Source: Clostridium minihomine
GTDB lineage: Bacteria; Bacillota; Clostridia; Oscillospirales; Acutalibacteraceae
Direction: 5' to 3'
Assembly: GCF_900240385.1 (NCBI RefSeq)
Contig: NZ_OEQH01000002.1
Location: 508,488 to 572,487, forward strand
DNA length: 64,000 bases
Position numbers and translations under genes: made by a program. Shown in pieces: positions 21,167 to 28,973 of the stretch. The stretch's first letter is position 1; each line of letters opens with the position of its first letter. Below the pieces are notes generated by a model that was given only the letters and a program-made list of their open reading frames with translations, searched no databases and was not told the DNA's origin.

Positions 21167-22342
21167 ATGGCGTCCTTTGATACTCTATGGAACCGAAAAA
21201 ATACCAATTCCTTAAAATACGACTGTGCTTCCCGCTATGGCAAACCGGAAGGCCTTTTACCCCTGTGGGTGGCAGATATGGATTTTCCTTCTCCAGACTG
21301 TGTGATTCAGGCGCTGGAAGAACGATGCCGCCACGGAATTTTTGGTTATTCCGAGCCAGACGAGCGTTACTTCCAAGCGCTCAGGCAATGGTTTTCCACA
21401 AGACACGGCTGGGAAGTGGAAAACTCGTGGCTCATTAAAACCCCCGGGGTGGTCTTTGCCCTGTGCGCGGCCATCCGTTCTTTGACAGAGCCCGGCGACG
21501 CGGTACTGATTCAAACACCCGTATATTACCCATTTTTTGAATCCGTGCAAGCCAATGACCGCCGTGTGGTAAAAAATTCGCTGCTATATCGGGATGGCAT
21601 GTACACCATTGATTTCGAAGACTTTGAACACCAAATCGTGCAGAATCAGATTAAACTCTTTCTGCTGTGCAGCCCGCACAATCCGGTTGGGCGGGTTTGG
21701 ACCAAGGAAGAATTGACCGGCATGGGAGAAATCTGCCTGAAGCACGGGGTAACCGTGGTTTCTGACGAAATTCACGCTGATTTTGTATACCCGGGGCACC
21801 GACACCTGATGTTTTCCTCTTTGCGCCCGGAATTTCAGCAAATGACCATCACCTGCACCGCACCCACCAAAACCTTTAATCTGGCAGGGCTTCAGCTTTC
21901 CAATATTTTTGTTCCCAATCAAACACTGCGCCACAGCATCCGTGCAGAAATGCAGCGCACCGGCTACAGTCAGGCCAATCTGATGGGGCTGATTGCCTGC
22001 CGCGCCGCTTATGAGAGCGGCGGCCCCTGGCTGGAAGACCTCAAGGCATACCTTCTGGGAAATCTGAATTTTGTAAGGGACTTCTTGGCCGAAAAGCTTC
22101 CTCAAGTCCGTTTGATAGAACCTCAGGGAACCTATTTAATCTGGCTGGACTTTTCGGGCCTTGGTCTTTCCAATGATAAGCTAAACCGCCTGATTGAAGA
22201 AAAAGCCGGGCTTTGGCTGGATCCCGGAACCATGTTCGGTGAAGAGGGCAACGGCTTTCAGCGAATCAACATCGCCTGCCCTCGCTCTATTTTGCAAAAA
22301 GCATTGGAACAGCTGACACAGATAGCAACCAAAGAAGTTTAA
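21167..22342 (+). CDS. patB: PatB/MalY-type cystathionine beta-lyase (aminotransferase fold)
   Basis: 391-aa PLP enzyme of the MalY/PatB group. Hallmarks: LPLWVADMDFPSP near residue 31-43, FGYSEPDERY, CSPHNPVGRVW (168-178), SDEIHADFVYPG with Asp200, and PLP lysine Lys235 in APTKTFNLAGLQ. These proteins cleave cystathionine or cysteine to pyruvate, ammonia and a thiol. ATG 21167 with AGGAGGAG just upstream. It completes a sulfur amino acid cluster with the preceding lyase and the Rrf2 regulator. Confidence 0.9.
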   Translation: MASFDTLWNRKNTNSLKYDCASRYGKPEGLLPLWVADMDFPSPDCVIQALEERCRHGIFGYSEPDERYFQALRQWFSTRHGWEVENSWLIKTPGVVFALCAAIRSLTEPGDAVLIQTPVYYPFFESVQANDRRVVKNSLLYRDGMYTIDFEDFEHQIVQNQIKLFLLCSPHNPVGRVWTKEELTGMGEICLKHGVTVVSDEIHADFVYPGHRHLMFSSLRPEFQQMTITCTAPTKTFNLAGLQLSNIFVPNQTLRHSIRAEMQRTGYSQANLMGLIACRAAYESGGPWLEDLKAYLLGNLNFVRDFLAEKLPQVRLIEPQGTYLIWLDFSGLGLSNDKLNRLIEEKAGLWLDPGTMFGEEGNGFQRINIACPRSILQKALEQLTQIATKEV

Positions 22343-22350
22343 AAAAACTA

Positions 22351-22383
22351 AAAACTCTCCGCAAATTAAGCGGAGAGTTTTTT
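22351..22383 (+). terminator. Terminator of patB
   Basis: 12-bp stem AAAACTCTCCGC / GCGGAGAGTTTT, then TTCATTC. Confidence 0.85.
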
Positions 22384-22534
22384 CATTCATTATCATATGA
22401 TAGCGTAACGGCAATTCTGAATGTTCTGCGTATTCTTACCCCAAAACCGTACAGGCACCTTGCCGTCATGCTGCGGTTCCCGAATCATCCAGCAGCGTTC
22501 TTCCCATTGATTTCGCGCTTACCGGGCAAAGGTA

Positions 22535-22921
22535 TCATGAAATAGGCTCCTGCTCTTTCTGCCGGGACCAATATTCCCGCAGTTTGCTGAAGCTCTCCTC
22601 ACTGATAGCATGTTCCATTCGACAGGCATCCTCTTTGGCGATCTCTTCTTCTACGCCAAGCGCTATCAAAAACTCCGAGATCAGGGTATGTCTTTCATAG
22701 ATTCGTTCTGCGATTTCTCTGCCGCTTTCCGTCAGCTCAATGTAGCCGCTTTCGTCCATTACAATCAGTCCGTTTTCGCGAAACTGCTTCATGGCGTGGC
22801 TCACACTGGGTCTGGAAAAATTCATTTCATTGGCAATGTCAATCGACCGAACCTCTCCCCTGCGGTTTTTTAAAACCAGAATCGTTTCCAAATAATTTTC
22901 CGCGGATTCCTGAATTTTCAC
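22535..22921 (-). CDS. DtxR/MntR-family metalloregulator (copy 1)
   Basis: 128-aa iron/manganese-dependent repressor without the C-terminal SH3 domain, as in MntR. The winged helix (about 8-60) has IDIANEMNFSRPSVSHAMKQ; the dimerisation/metal domain (about 70-125) includes the E-RHTLISEFL helix and the EDACRMEHAIS metal-ligand motif (Cys/His). It is divergent from the feo operon and probably represses it in iron- or manganese-replete cells. A paralogue lies at 28396-28776. Confidence 0.9.
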   Translation of the reverse strand: MKIQESAENYLETILVLKNRRGEVRSIDIANEMNFSRPSVSHAMKQFRENGLIVMDESGYIELTESGREIAERIYERHTLISEFLIALGVEEEIAKEDACRMEHAISEESFSKLREYWSRQKEQEPIS

Positions 22922-22953
22922 ATGTTCTCCCCCTTTCGGAATTGTTGTTTCTA

Positions 22954-22982
22954 ATCATATCATAAAGCTATACTTTTTACAA
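22954..22982 (-). promoter_or_regulatory. Promoter of DtxR-family gene 1
   Basis: Minus strand TTGTAA (22977-22982), 17-bp spacer, TATGAT (22954-22959). An inverted repeat ACGAG-N7-CTCGT lies just upstream (22981-22997). Confidence 0.6.
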
Positions 22983-23038
22983 CGAGTCTAATGCTCGTAT
23001 TTTGTGGACTTTTCCTGTAAAATAATCCCGTCTGATAG

Positions 23039-23067
23039 TTGACAGTGCCAGTTAGCTGTGATAAACT
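23039..23067 (+). promoter_or_regulatory. feo operon promoter
   Basis: TTGACA (23039-23044), 17-bp spacer, TAAACT (23062-23067). The operator at 23081-23099 is about 14 bp after the -10, where a bound repressor would block transcription. Confidence 0.65.
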
Positions 23068-23080
23068 TAAAGACGCAATA

Positions 23081-23099
23081 GGGTTAGCGTATGCTAACC
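23081..23099. promoter_or_regulatory. DtxR-type operator of feo
   Basis: GGGTTAGCGTATGCTAACC: GGTTAGC / GCTAACC inverted repeat with a 4-bp centre, resembling the DtxR/IdeR box (TTAGGTTAGGCTAACCTAA). Two related palindromes occur after the feo genes. Confidence 0.65.
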
Positions 23100-23160
23100 T
23101 TGGCTTTCATTGGAATAAATGCAATGTTTTTTAAATAAAATTGCCTAGGAGGAATCCATT

Positions 23161-23370
23161 ATGCCGCTGACAATGGCAAAAGCCGGAGAAAAAAATTTAA
23201 TCAAACGGATTACCGGCAAGGATGAAGTTCGCCGCTTTCTGGCCACTTTGGGTTTTGTGGAGGGCGAAACAGTCACGGTGATCAGCGAGATTTCCGGCAA
23301 TATGATTTTGAATATCAAGGATACCCGGGTAGCCTTGGATAAAACCATGGCGAACCGGATCATGATATGA
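23161..23370 (+). CDS. feoA: FeoA domain protein 1
   Basis: 69-aa SH3-like FeoA, the small cytoplasmic partner of the ferrous iron transporter FeoB. It has the family pattern: N-terminal MPLTMAKAGEKNLIKRI, LGFVEGETVTVISE and the C-terminal DTRVALDKTMANRIMI. ATG 23161 follows AGGAGG. It is the first gene of the feo operon and ends with TGA 25 bp before a second feoA. Confidence 0.92.
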   Translation: MPLTMAKAGEKNLIKRITGKDEVRRFLATLGFVEGETVTVISEISGNMILNIKDTRVALDKTMANRIMI

Positions 23371-23395
23371 ATAAAGGAAAAGAGGTTGAGGTTTG

Positions 23396-23617
23396 ATGAA
23401 GACATTGAAGGAGGTAAAGCTTGGGGAAACCGTTACCGTGGTTAAGCTGCACGGCACCGGCGCCGTTAAGCGCAGAATCATGGATATGGGCCTTACCAAA
23501 GGAGCCCAGGTATTCGTCCGAAAAGTTGCTCCTCTTGGCGACCCTATCGAGGTTAAAGTCAGAGATTATGAGCTGAGCCTGCGTAAGGCAGACGCCGAAC
23601 TGATTGAAGTGGTTTGA
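23396..23617 (+). CDS. feoA: FeoA domain protein 2
   Basis: 73-aa second FeoA. Motifs: LKEVKLGETVTVVKL, RRIMDMGLTKGAQVFVRKVAPLG and VRDYELSLRKADAELIEV, all typical. ATG 23396 is preferred to TTG 23393. Tandem feoA-feoA-feoB arrangements are common in Clostridia; the two small proteins probably form a complex with FeoB at the membrane. Confidence 0.93.
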   Translation: MKTLKEVKLGETVTVVKLHGTGAVKRRIMDMGLTKGAQVFVRKVAPLGDPIEVKVRDYELSLRKADAELIEVV

Positions 23618-23702
23618 TAGGACAGCCATTTGAAAGAAAGGCCGTTGGCTTTCGGTCCCTTTGTTAGCCGCGACTTCCGTGAAAAATGAGGAGGAACAAA
23701 AA

Positions 23703-25841
23703 ATGTCTTTAAAGTTAGCGTTGGCGGGAAACCCAAACTGCGGTAAGACCACCCTGTTCAATGATTTAACCGGCTCGTCCCAGTATGTGGGCAACTGGCC
23801 CGGCGTAACGGTGGAGAAAAAAGAAGGACGGCTCAAAGGGCATAAAGATGTCATCGTAACCGACCTTCCCGGTATTTATTCTCTTTCGCCATACACTCTG
23901 GAAGAAGTCGTAACCAGAAACTACTTAATTCACGACAATCCCGATGTGATTGTCAATTTAATTGACGCTTCCAACATTGAAAGAAACCTGTATCTGACCA
24001 CCCAGCTGATGGAAATGGGGCTGCCGGTTGTTGTAGCTCTGAATATGATGGATGTGGTTCGGAAAAATGGGGACACTATTCAAACAAAAAAATTGGCAGA
24101 ACAGTTAGGGTGTCCTGTAGTAGAGATTTCTGCTATCAAGTCACAGGGCACACAGGAATTGATTCAGGCCGCTTTGGATGTTGCCAAAAAGAATCAAAAG
24201 AACACGATTCCGGCTGTTTTCAGCAACACTGTGGAATCTGCCTTGGGTCAAATCGGCAAACAGCTGCCAAGCCTTGTAAAAGGCGAGCACGCTCGCTGGA
24301 CCGCCATCAAGCTGTTTGAGCGGGATGAAAAAGTGCTGGCAGAAGCCAAGCTTTCCTCTTCCGACCAGTCAAAGCTGGAAGCTATTCTGGCAAAATGCGA
24401 GTCTGAGCTGGACGATGATACCGAATCGATTATTACCAACGAACGATATGAGTATATTACCAAACTGGTTAAGGGCACGGTTCAAAAGAAAAAGGTTGGA
24501 TTAACCCCTTCCGATAAAATTGACCAGGTTGTCACCAACCGATGGCTGGCTCTCCCCATTTTTGCAGCTGTCATGTGGCTGGTATATTATGTATCCATCT
24601 CTACAGTGGGTACCGCAATGACCGACTGGGTGAACGACGCGCTGTTCGGCGATATTGTTCCCCCCGCAATTGAAGGATTCCTGACATCCATCAACACCGC
24701 CGACTGGTTGGTATCTTTGATTTTGGATGGTCTGATTGCCGGTGTCGGCGCTGTTTTGGGCTTTTTGCCCCAGATGCTGACCATGTTCCTGTTCCTTGCC
24801 ATTTTAGAGGACTGCGGTTATATGGCGCGTATTGCCTTTATTATGGACCGTGTGTTCCGCAAATTCGGCTTGTCGGGCAAATCCTTTATCCCGATTTTAA
24901 TCGGAACCGGCTGCGGTGTACCCGGAATCATGGCTTCTCGTACCATTGAGAATGACCGTGACCGCAAACTGACTGTTATCACCACTACGTTTATTCCCTG
25001 CAGCGCCAAACTGCCGATTATTGCTTTAATCGCCGGCGCTCTGTTCCCGAACTCCACATGGGTTGGCCCCTCCGCATATTTCCTCGGCATGGGCGCCATC
25101 ATTGTTTCGGGTATTATGCTGAAAAAGACCCGCATGTTTGCGGGCGACCCCGCTCCCTTTGTTATGGAGCTTCCCGCATACCATGTGCCCGGTGTTAAGG
25201 GTGTTTTAATTCACATGTGGGATCGCGGCAAGGCCTTTATCAAAAAAGCCGGTACTATCATCCTTCTCTCCAGTGTGCTCATCTGGTTCCTGAGCTCCTT
25301 CAGCTGGGGTATGGAAATGGTGGATGTGGATGATTCCATGCTGGCAACCATCGGCGGCCTGATTGCTCCCCTGTTTGCCCCCTTGGGCTTTGGCGACTGG
25401 AAATTCGCTGTCGCTTCTATTACCGGCCTGATTGCAAAGGAAAATGTGGTTGGTACCTTCGGCATCCTGTTCGGCTTTGCCGAGGTTGCAGAAGACGGCG
25501 TCGAAATTTGGGCCAATCTGCAGGCTGCAGTGACTCCTTTGGCTGCCTATTCCTTCTTAGCATTTAACCTGCTCTGCGCACCTTGCTTCGCGGCTATCGG
25601 CGCAGTTCGCTCCGAAATGGGTTCTGCAAAATGGACCTGGTTCGCAGCCGGATATCAGACCCTGTTCGCTTATATTATCGCATTGATTATTTACCAAACC
25701 GGCAGCCTGTTCACTGGCGGCGGATTTGGAGTGGGAACTGCGGTTGCACTGGTCTTGCTTGCAGCGTTGGTTTATCTGCTGGTCAGAAAACCTTATGACG
25801 AAAATGCGGGTGGACAGTTAAAAAGAAAGGTGTCTGCATAA
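23703..25841 (+). CDS. feoB: Ferrous iron transporter FeoB
   Basis: 712-aa polytopic transporter. The N-terminal G domain has G1 GNPNCGKT (9-16), G3 DLPGIYSL and G4 NMMD; a GDI-like helical domain follows (about 170-265), then the membrane core with two Gate motifs (CGYMARIAFIMDR and GCGVPGIMASRTIEND; ITTTFIPCSAKLP) and the C-terminal FeoB core. The frame opens upstream at 23661, but ATG 23703 with GAGGAGG matches the family start. It takes up Fe(II) under anaerobic conditions. It is the third gene of the operon, followed by the FeoB-associated protein. Confidence 0.97.
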   Translation: MSLKLALAGNPNCGKTTLFNDLTGSSQYVGNWPGVTVEKKEGRLKGHKDVIVTDLPGIYSLSPYTLEEVVTRNYLIHDNPDVIVNLIDASNIERNLYLTTQLMEMGLPVVVALNMMDVVRKNGDTIQTKKLAEQLGCPVVEISAIKSQGTQELIQAALDVAKKNQKNTIPAVFSNTVESALGQIGKQLPSLVKGEHARWTAIKLFERDEKVLAEAKLSSSDQSKLEAILAKCESELDDDTESIITNERYEYITKLVKGTVQKKKVGLTPSDKIDQVVTNRWLALPIFAAVMWLVYYVSISTVGTAMTDWVNDALFGDIVPPAIEGFLTSINTADWLVSLILDGLIAGVGAVLGFLPQMLTMFLFLAILEDCGYMARIAFIMDRVFRKFGLSGKSFIPILIGTGCGVPGIMASRTIENDRDRKLTVITTTFIPCSAKLPIIALIAGALFPNSTWVGPSAYFLGMGAIIVSGIMLKKTRMFAGDPAPFVMELPAYHVPGVKGVLIHMWDRGKAFIKKAGTIILLSSVLIWFLSSFSWGMEMVDVDDSMLATIGGLIAPLFAPLGFGDWKFAVASITGLIAKENVVGTFGILFGFAEVAEDGVEIWANLQAAVTPLAAYSFLAFNLLCAPCFAAIGAVRSEMGSAKWTWFAAGYQTLFAYIIALIIYQTGSLFTGGGFGVGTAVALVLLAALVYLLVRKPYDENAGGQLKRKVSA

Positions 25842-25844
25842 ACT

Positions 25845-26015
25845 ATGGCTACCATTATTATTTCTGCGCTTGTGTTTGCTTTAATTGCTTTTGCTGCTTA
25901 TCAAACCTACCGGACCCATAAGTCCGGTGGGTGCAGCGGCTGCAGCGGCTGTTCCGGCGGATGCTGCCCTTCGGAGCACGAACATTCGCATGAAAACCAC
26001 GAAAGCCAAGAATAA
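25845..26015 (+). CDS. FeoB-associated Cys-rich membrane protein
   Basis: 56-aa protein: MATIIISALVFALIAFAAYQ membrane helix (1-20), then TYRTHKSGGC followed by CSGCSGGCC and a His/Glu-rich tail SEHEHSHENHESQE. This is the FeoB_associated family layout (single helix plus cysteines), probably feeding or storing iron for FeoB. It starts 3 bp after the feoB stop. It has six Cys in about twelve residues and three His, giving a plausible metal-binding patch. Confidence 0.85.
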   Translation: MATIIISALVFALIAFAAYQTYRTHKSGGCSGCSGCSGGCCPSEHEHSHENHESQE

Positions 26016-26047
26016 TCAGTACTTTTGCCACGTTGTATTTCCATCGC

Positions 26048-26118
26048 GTAAAGTAATAGAGTTAGCTTTGCTAACTCTATTACTTACCGAACAAGTTAGC
26101 TATAACTAACTTGTTCGG
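26048..26118. promoter_or_regulatory. Two tandem palindromes with DtxR-like cores
   Basis: Palindrome A (26048-26081): TAATAGAGTTAGC-TTT-GCTAACTCTATTA. Palindrome B (26087-26118): CGAACAAGTTAG-CTATAA-CTAACTTGTTCG. Both contain the GTTAGC/GCTAAC core of the feo operator at 23081. They may end the feo transcript, but no U-run follows, and they precede the DUF2325 gene, so operator function is possible. Confidence 0.6.
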
Positions 26119-26174
26119 TGTATCTACATAAGCGATGTTAATTTATAATGATTCAAAGAAAGGACGGTAAGAAT

Positions 26175-26459
26175 ATGAGTGTTGTCATTATTGGAGGCCA
26201 CGATCGTATGGTCTGCACCTATAAAGACATCTGCAAGCAATTTAATTGTAGGGCAAAAGTATTTACCCAACAGCCGGCAAATCTGAAAACGCAGATTGGC
26301 CGACCCGATCTTCTGGTGTTGTTTACCAGCACAGTATCTCACCAAATGGTGTATAGCGCCCTTCAAATCACGAAAAATACCAATACAGCGGTTGTGCGCT
26401 CTCACAGCAGCAGTTCCTGCGCACTGAAAAACATTCTTGCACAACACTGCTACTGCTAA
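26175..26459 (+). CDS. DUF2325 protein
   Basis: 94-aa protein. N-terminal SVVIIGGHDRMVCTYKDICK, central DLLVLFTSTVSHQMVYSAL and C-terminal VRSHSSSSCALKNILAQHC match the DUF2325 family, a Rossmann-like small domain often encoded near feo genes in Clostridia. Its function is unknown. The frame opens earlier (26148), but ATG 26175 matches the domain start and has AAAGGA upstream. Dual palindromes with iron-regulator cores precede it, suggesting iron-dependent expression. Confidence 0.8.
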   Translation: MSVVIIGGHDRMVCTYKDICKQFNCRAKVFTQQPANLKTQIGRPDLLVLFTSTVSHQMVYSALQITKNTNTAVVRSHSSSSCALKNILAQHCYC

Positions 26460-26532
26460 TCCCACCAGAAAGGTTGGCTGTTAAACGTCACTAGCCACTG
26501 ATTCATCTTATACCAAAGGATTGTGAGGAAAT

Positions 26533-27084
26533 ATGTTTGAACGATATCTGATTGAATATTGCTCCTCTACACTGGCGGGCCTAAAAACAGCAAGCCTGTT
26601 TAGCTACACCGGTAATGACCGGGAAATGGTTTCGGAATACATTGAAGTCTGGAACCAGCATTTGAATTCACGGGGAGTCTATTTGGAATTGCTTCACTGC
26701 AGTTCTTCCCGCGCATTAATTTATGTTTATCGCGCTTCGGCGCTAGAGATGGACTTGTCCCGTCCTGAGGCAGTCTGTTTCTTAACCCAATATGGCTATT
26801 TACCTGGCCACTTGCAGGACTGTATCGAACATTTGAAAACTCGAATTTCTTTAACCAATTCTTTCCCCCATGAAATTGGGCTGTTCTTGGGGTATCCGCT
26901 CGAGGATGTCGCCGAATTTATTCGAAACCAGGGCCGCAACTGTAAATGCTGCGGTATTTGGAAGGTTTATCACAATGAGCCCGAAGCAAAAAAAATCTTT
27001 GCGAAAATTGATAAATGCAGAGAAATCTATACCAAGCTGTTTTGCGGCGGAAGGTCGGTGCTTCAGCTGACCATCGCTGCTTAA
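26533..27084 (+). CDS. DUF3793 protein
   Basis: 183-aa cytoplasmic protein. Features: LIEYCSSTLAGLKTASLFSY near the N-terminus, LLHCSSSRALIYVYR, EIGLFLGYPLEDVAEFI and a C-terminal GRNCKCCGIWKVYHNEPEA with a CKCC cluster. These match DUF3793, a family usually found next to flavodoxin and Feo genes; function unknown. Conserved cysteines hint at a metal or redox role (inference). Confidence 0.8.
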   Translation: MFERYLIEYCSSTLAGLKTASLFSYTGNDREMVSEYIEVWNQHLNSRGVYLELLHCSSSRALIYVYRASALEMDLSRPEAVCFLTQYGYLPGHLQDCIEHLKTRISLTNSFPHEIGLFLGYPLEDVAEFIRNQGRNCKCCGIWKVYHNEPEAKKIFAKIDKCREIYTKLFCGGRSVLQLTIAA

Positions 27085-27120
27085 TGATAATTTGAAAAAC
27101 TGGAAAGGCAGTGAAAGATT

Positions 27121-27546
27121 ATGGCAAAATTGGCAGTAGTATATTGGAGCGGTACAGGAAACACAGAGGCAATGGCAAACTTTGTAGCAGACGGCGCAAG
27201 AGATGCCGGCGCTGATGTTTCCCTTTATACATCCGCAGAATTCACACCCGAACTGGCAGATGAATTTGAACTGATCGCATTCGGATGCCCCTCTATGGGC
27301 GCAGAAGTGCTGGAAGAAAGCGAATTCGAGCCCATGTTTAATTCCGTAAAGGAGAAGCTTTCTTCCAAGAAGGTTGCTCTGTTCGGCTCTTATGGCTGGG
27401 GCGACGGCGAGTGGATGAGAAATTGGGACAGCGAGATTCAGGGCGACGGCGTCACCGTTGTGGGCACTGTAATCTGCAACGAAGCTCCCGATGACGAAGC
27501 GGCTGACAACTGCAAAGATCTGGGCAAGCAGTTGGCAAATGCCTGA
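27121..27546 (+). CDS. Flavodoxin
   Basis: 141-aa flavodoxin. The FMN phosphate loop WSGTGNTEAM lies at residues 9-18, with the FGCPSMGAEVLEES loop (about 59-72) and FGSYGWGDGEWMR (about 86-98). It replaces ferredoxin as low-potential electron carrier in iron limitation, consistent with its place after the feo and DUF genes. ATG 27121 with AAAGG upstream; a strong bidirectional terminator follows. Confidence 0.95.
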   Translation: MAKLAVVYWSGTGNTEAMANFVADGARDAGADVSLYTSAEFTPELADEFELIAFGCPSMGAEVLEESEFEPMFNSVKEKLSSKKVALFGSYGWGDGEWMRNWDSEIQGDGVTVVGTVICNEAPDDEAADNCKDLGKQLANA

Positions 27547-27559
27547 TTGAATTAAAACA

Positions 27560-27600
27560 AAAAGCAGCGGCTGGTGTTTTTTGCCGGCCGCTGCTTTTCT
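27560..27600. terminator. Bidirectional terminator (flavodoxin / HD-GYP gene)
   Basis: AAAAGCAGCGGC / GCCGCTGCTTTT stem, with T-rich tracts on both outer sides. Confidence 0.85.
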
Positions 27601-27601
27601 G

Positions 27602-28216
27602 TTAACTTACGGTTGTTTTTAATTCCTGCCTTATTTTCTCCCAGTTTTCTAAAACGAAATCCACCACTTGTGGATCATACATAAGGCCACTATTCTTGTC
27701 AATTTCATAGCGGCACATTTCATCCGGCAAACTATCGCGATATGCTCTTTTGCTTTGCATTGCATCAATGGAATCACAAACGGCAATGATTCTGGCTTCT
27801 AATGGAATTTGCAACTCGGCTAAACCGCTGGGATACCCCGTTCCATCGTAACGCTCATGGTGGCAGCGCACAATTTCTGCAATACGCTCCATTGACGGGG
27901 ATTTCATCAAAATTCTGGCCCCCAGTTCCGGATGCCGTTTCATAATCACCCATTCCTCCTCAGTCAAGCTGCCCCTTTTGTTCAGGATACAGTCCGGTAT
28001 CCCGATTTTGCCGATATCATGGGCGTCCGCCGCCAAATAAACCCGCTTGCACTGCATTGCAGACAAACCAAAGCTTTGCGCCACAAACAAGCTGGTTTTT
28101 GCAACTCGCCGGGAATGGTGCATGGTGTAAGAGTCCCGTTCTTCCAAAATATGTACCATATGTTTTACAATATCATAGTAATACTTATTATTTCTATTTG
28201 ATGAATTCTTTTCCAT
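27602..28216 (-). CDS. HD-GYP domain protein
   Basis: 204-aa protein almost entirely an HD-GYP domain, the class of cyclic-di-GMP phosphodiesterases. Metal ligands: His-Asp pair in ADAHDIGKIGIPD, HHERYDGTGYP (the HHE...GYP motif) and a C-terminal YEIDKNSGLMYDPQVVDFVL. No receiver or membrane domain is present. ATG 28216 (7 nt after GAGG) is preferred to ATG 28243. Whether it really hydrolyses c-di-GMP cannot be told from sequence. Confidence 0.88.
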   Translation of the reverse strand: MEKNSSNRNNKYYYDIVKHMVHILEERDSYTMHHSRRVAKTSLFVAQSFGLSAMQCKRVYLAADAHDIGKIGIPDCILNKRGSLTEEEWVIMKRHPELGARILMKSPSMERIAEIVRCHHERYDGTGYPSGLAELQIPLEARIIAVCDSIDAMQSKRAYRDSLPDEMCRYEIDKNSGLMYDPQVVDFVLENWEKIRQELKTTVS

Positions 28217-28395
28217 TTCGAAACCTCGTTTATTACAAATCATTGGTTACCACGATGTTTAGTAAGTCATTTTCGTATATAGGTAAATTATCAATTTTGG
28301 GATTCCTTTTCAGAATCCATACGACTGAAATATGCCCTTAGATCTTCCGTTGACATGATTAGGAATGTATGCAAAAACAGGAGGTTGCTCACGAT

Positions 28396-28776
28396 ATGAA
28401 AATTCGGGAATCCGCAAAAGAATATTTAGAGGCGATTTACGTCCTGCAAGAACAAAATGGATTTGTGCGGTCCATTGACATTGCCGGTTATCTGAAAGTT
28501 TCAAAACCCAGCGTCAGCCGAGCAATGGGGGTACTTCGAAAAAATGGATACATCCATATGGATGAAAACAGCCAAATTCATTTTCAGCCGGCAGGGCTGG
28601 AAATCGCCCACCGCATCTATGACCGACACCGGATTTTGACCGCTTACCTAATCCGCTTGGGCGTTGCCCCTGAAACAGCTGCCGCGGATGCTTGCCGGAT
28701 CGAACATATCCTCAGTGAAGAAGCCTTCTTAAAAATTAAAAAGTCGGTGATTTCCAACACGTCTTTTCCTACATAA
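28396..28776 (+). CDS. DtxR/MntR-family metalloregulator (copy 2)
   Basis: 126-aa paralogue of the regulator at 22535-22921: MKIRESAKEYLEAIYVLQ, HTH IDIAGYLKVSKPSVSRAMG, ADACRIEHILSEEAFLKIK. The frame opens at ATG 28369, but AGGAGG lies inside that extension, 11 nt before ATG 28396. It is monocistronic and followed by a terminator. The C-terminus is shorter and less acidic than in copy 1, so the metal specificity may differ. Confidence 0.88.
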   Translation: MKIRESAKEYLEAIYVLQEQNGFVRSIDIAGYLKVSKPSVSRAMGVLRKNGYIHMDENSQIHFQPAGLEIAHRIYDRHRILTAYLIRLGVAPETAAADACRIEHILSEEAFLKIKKSVISNTSFPT

Positions 28777-28795
28777 AAAAAGAAACAGAATAAGA

Positions 28796-28838
28796 ATCGG
28801 AAGGGCATCCTGAAAACAACATAGGATGCCCTTCCGAT
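28796..28838. terminator. Long stem after DtxR-family gene 2
   Basis: 16-bp perfect stem ATCGGAAGGGCATCCT / AGGATGCCCTTCCGAT with an 11-nt loop and T-rich flanks; likely ends the regulator transcript. Confidence 0.7.
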
Positions 28839-28973
28839 GTTTGTATTACATCAGACAACTCAAAAATAGGATCAAAAGGCCCATGATCTAAAGCAGCGAT
28901 TGAGAATTCGAACCATGTCAGCTGCACTGGATCCCCCTCCAATCAAAACATTTTGAATTGCTTTTTTGGGTAT

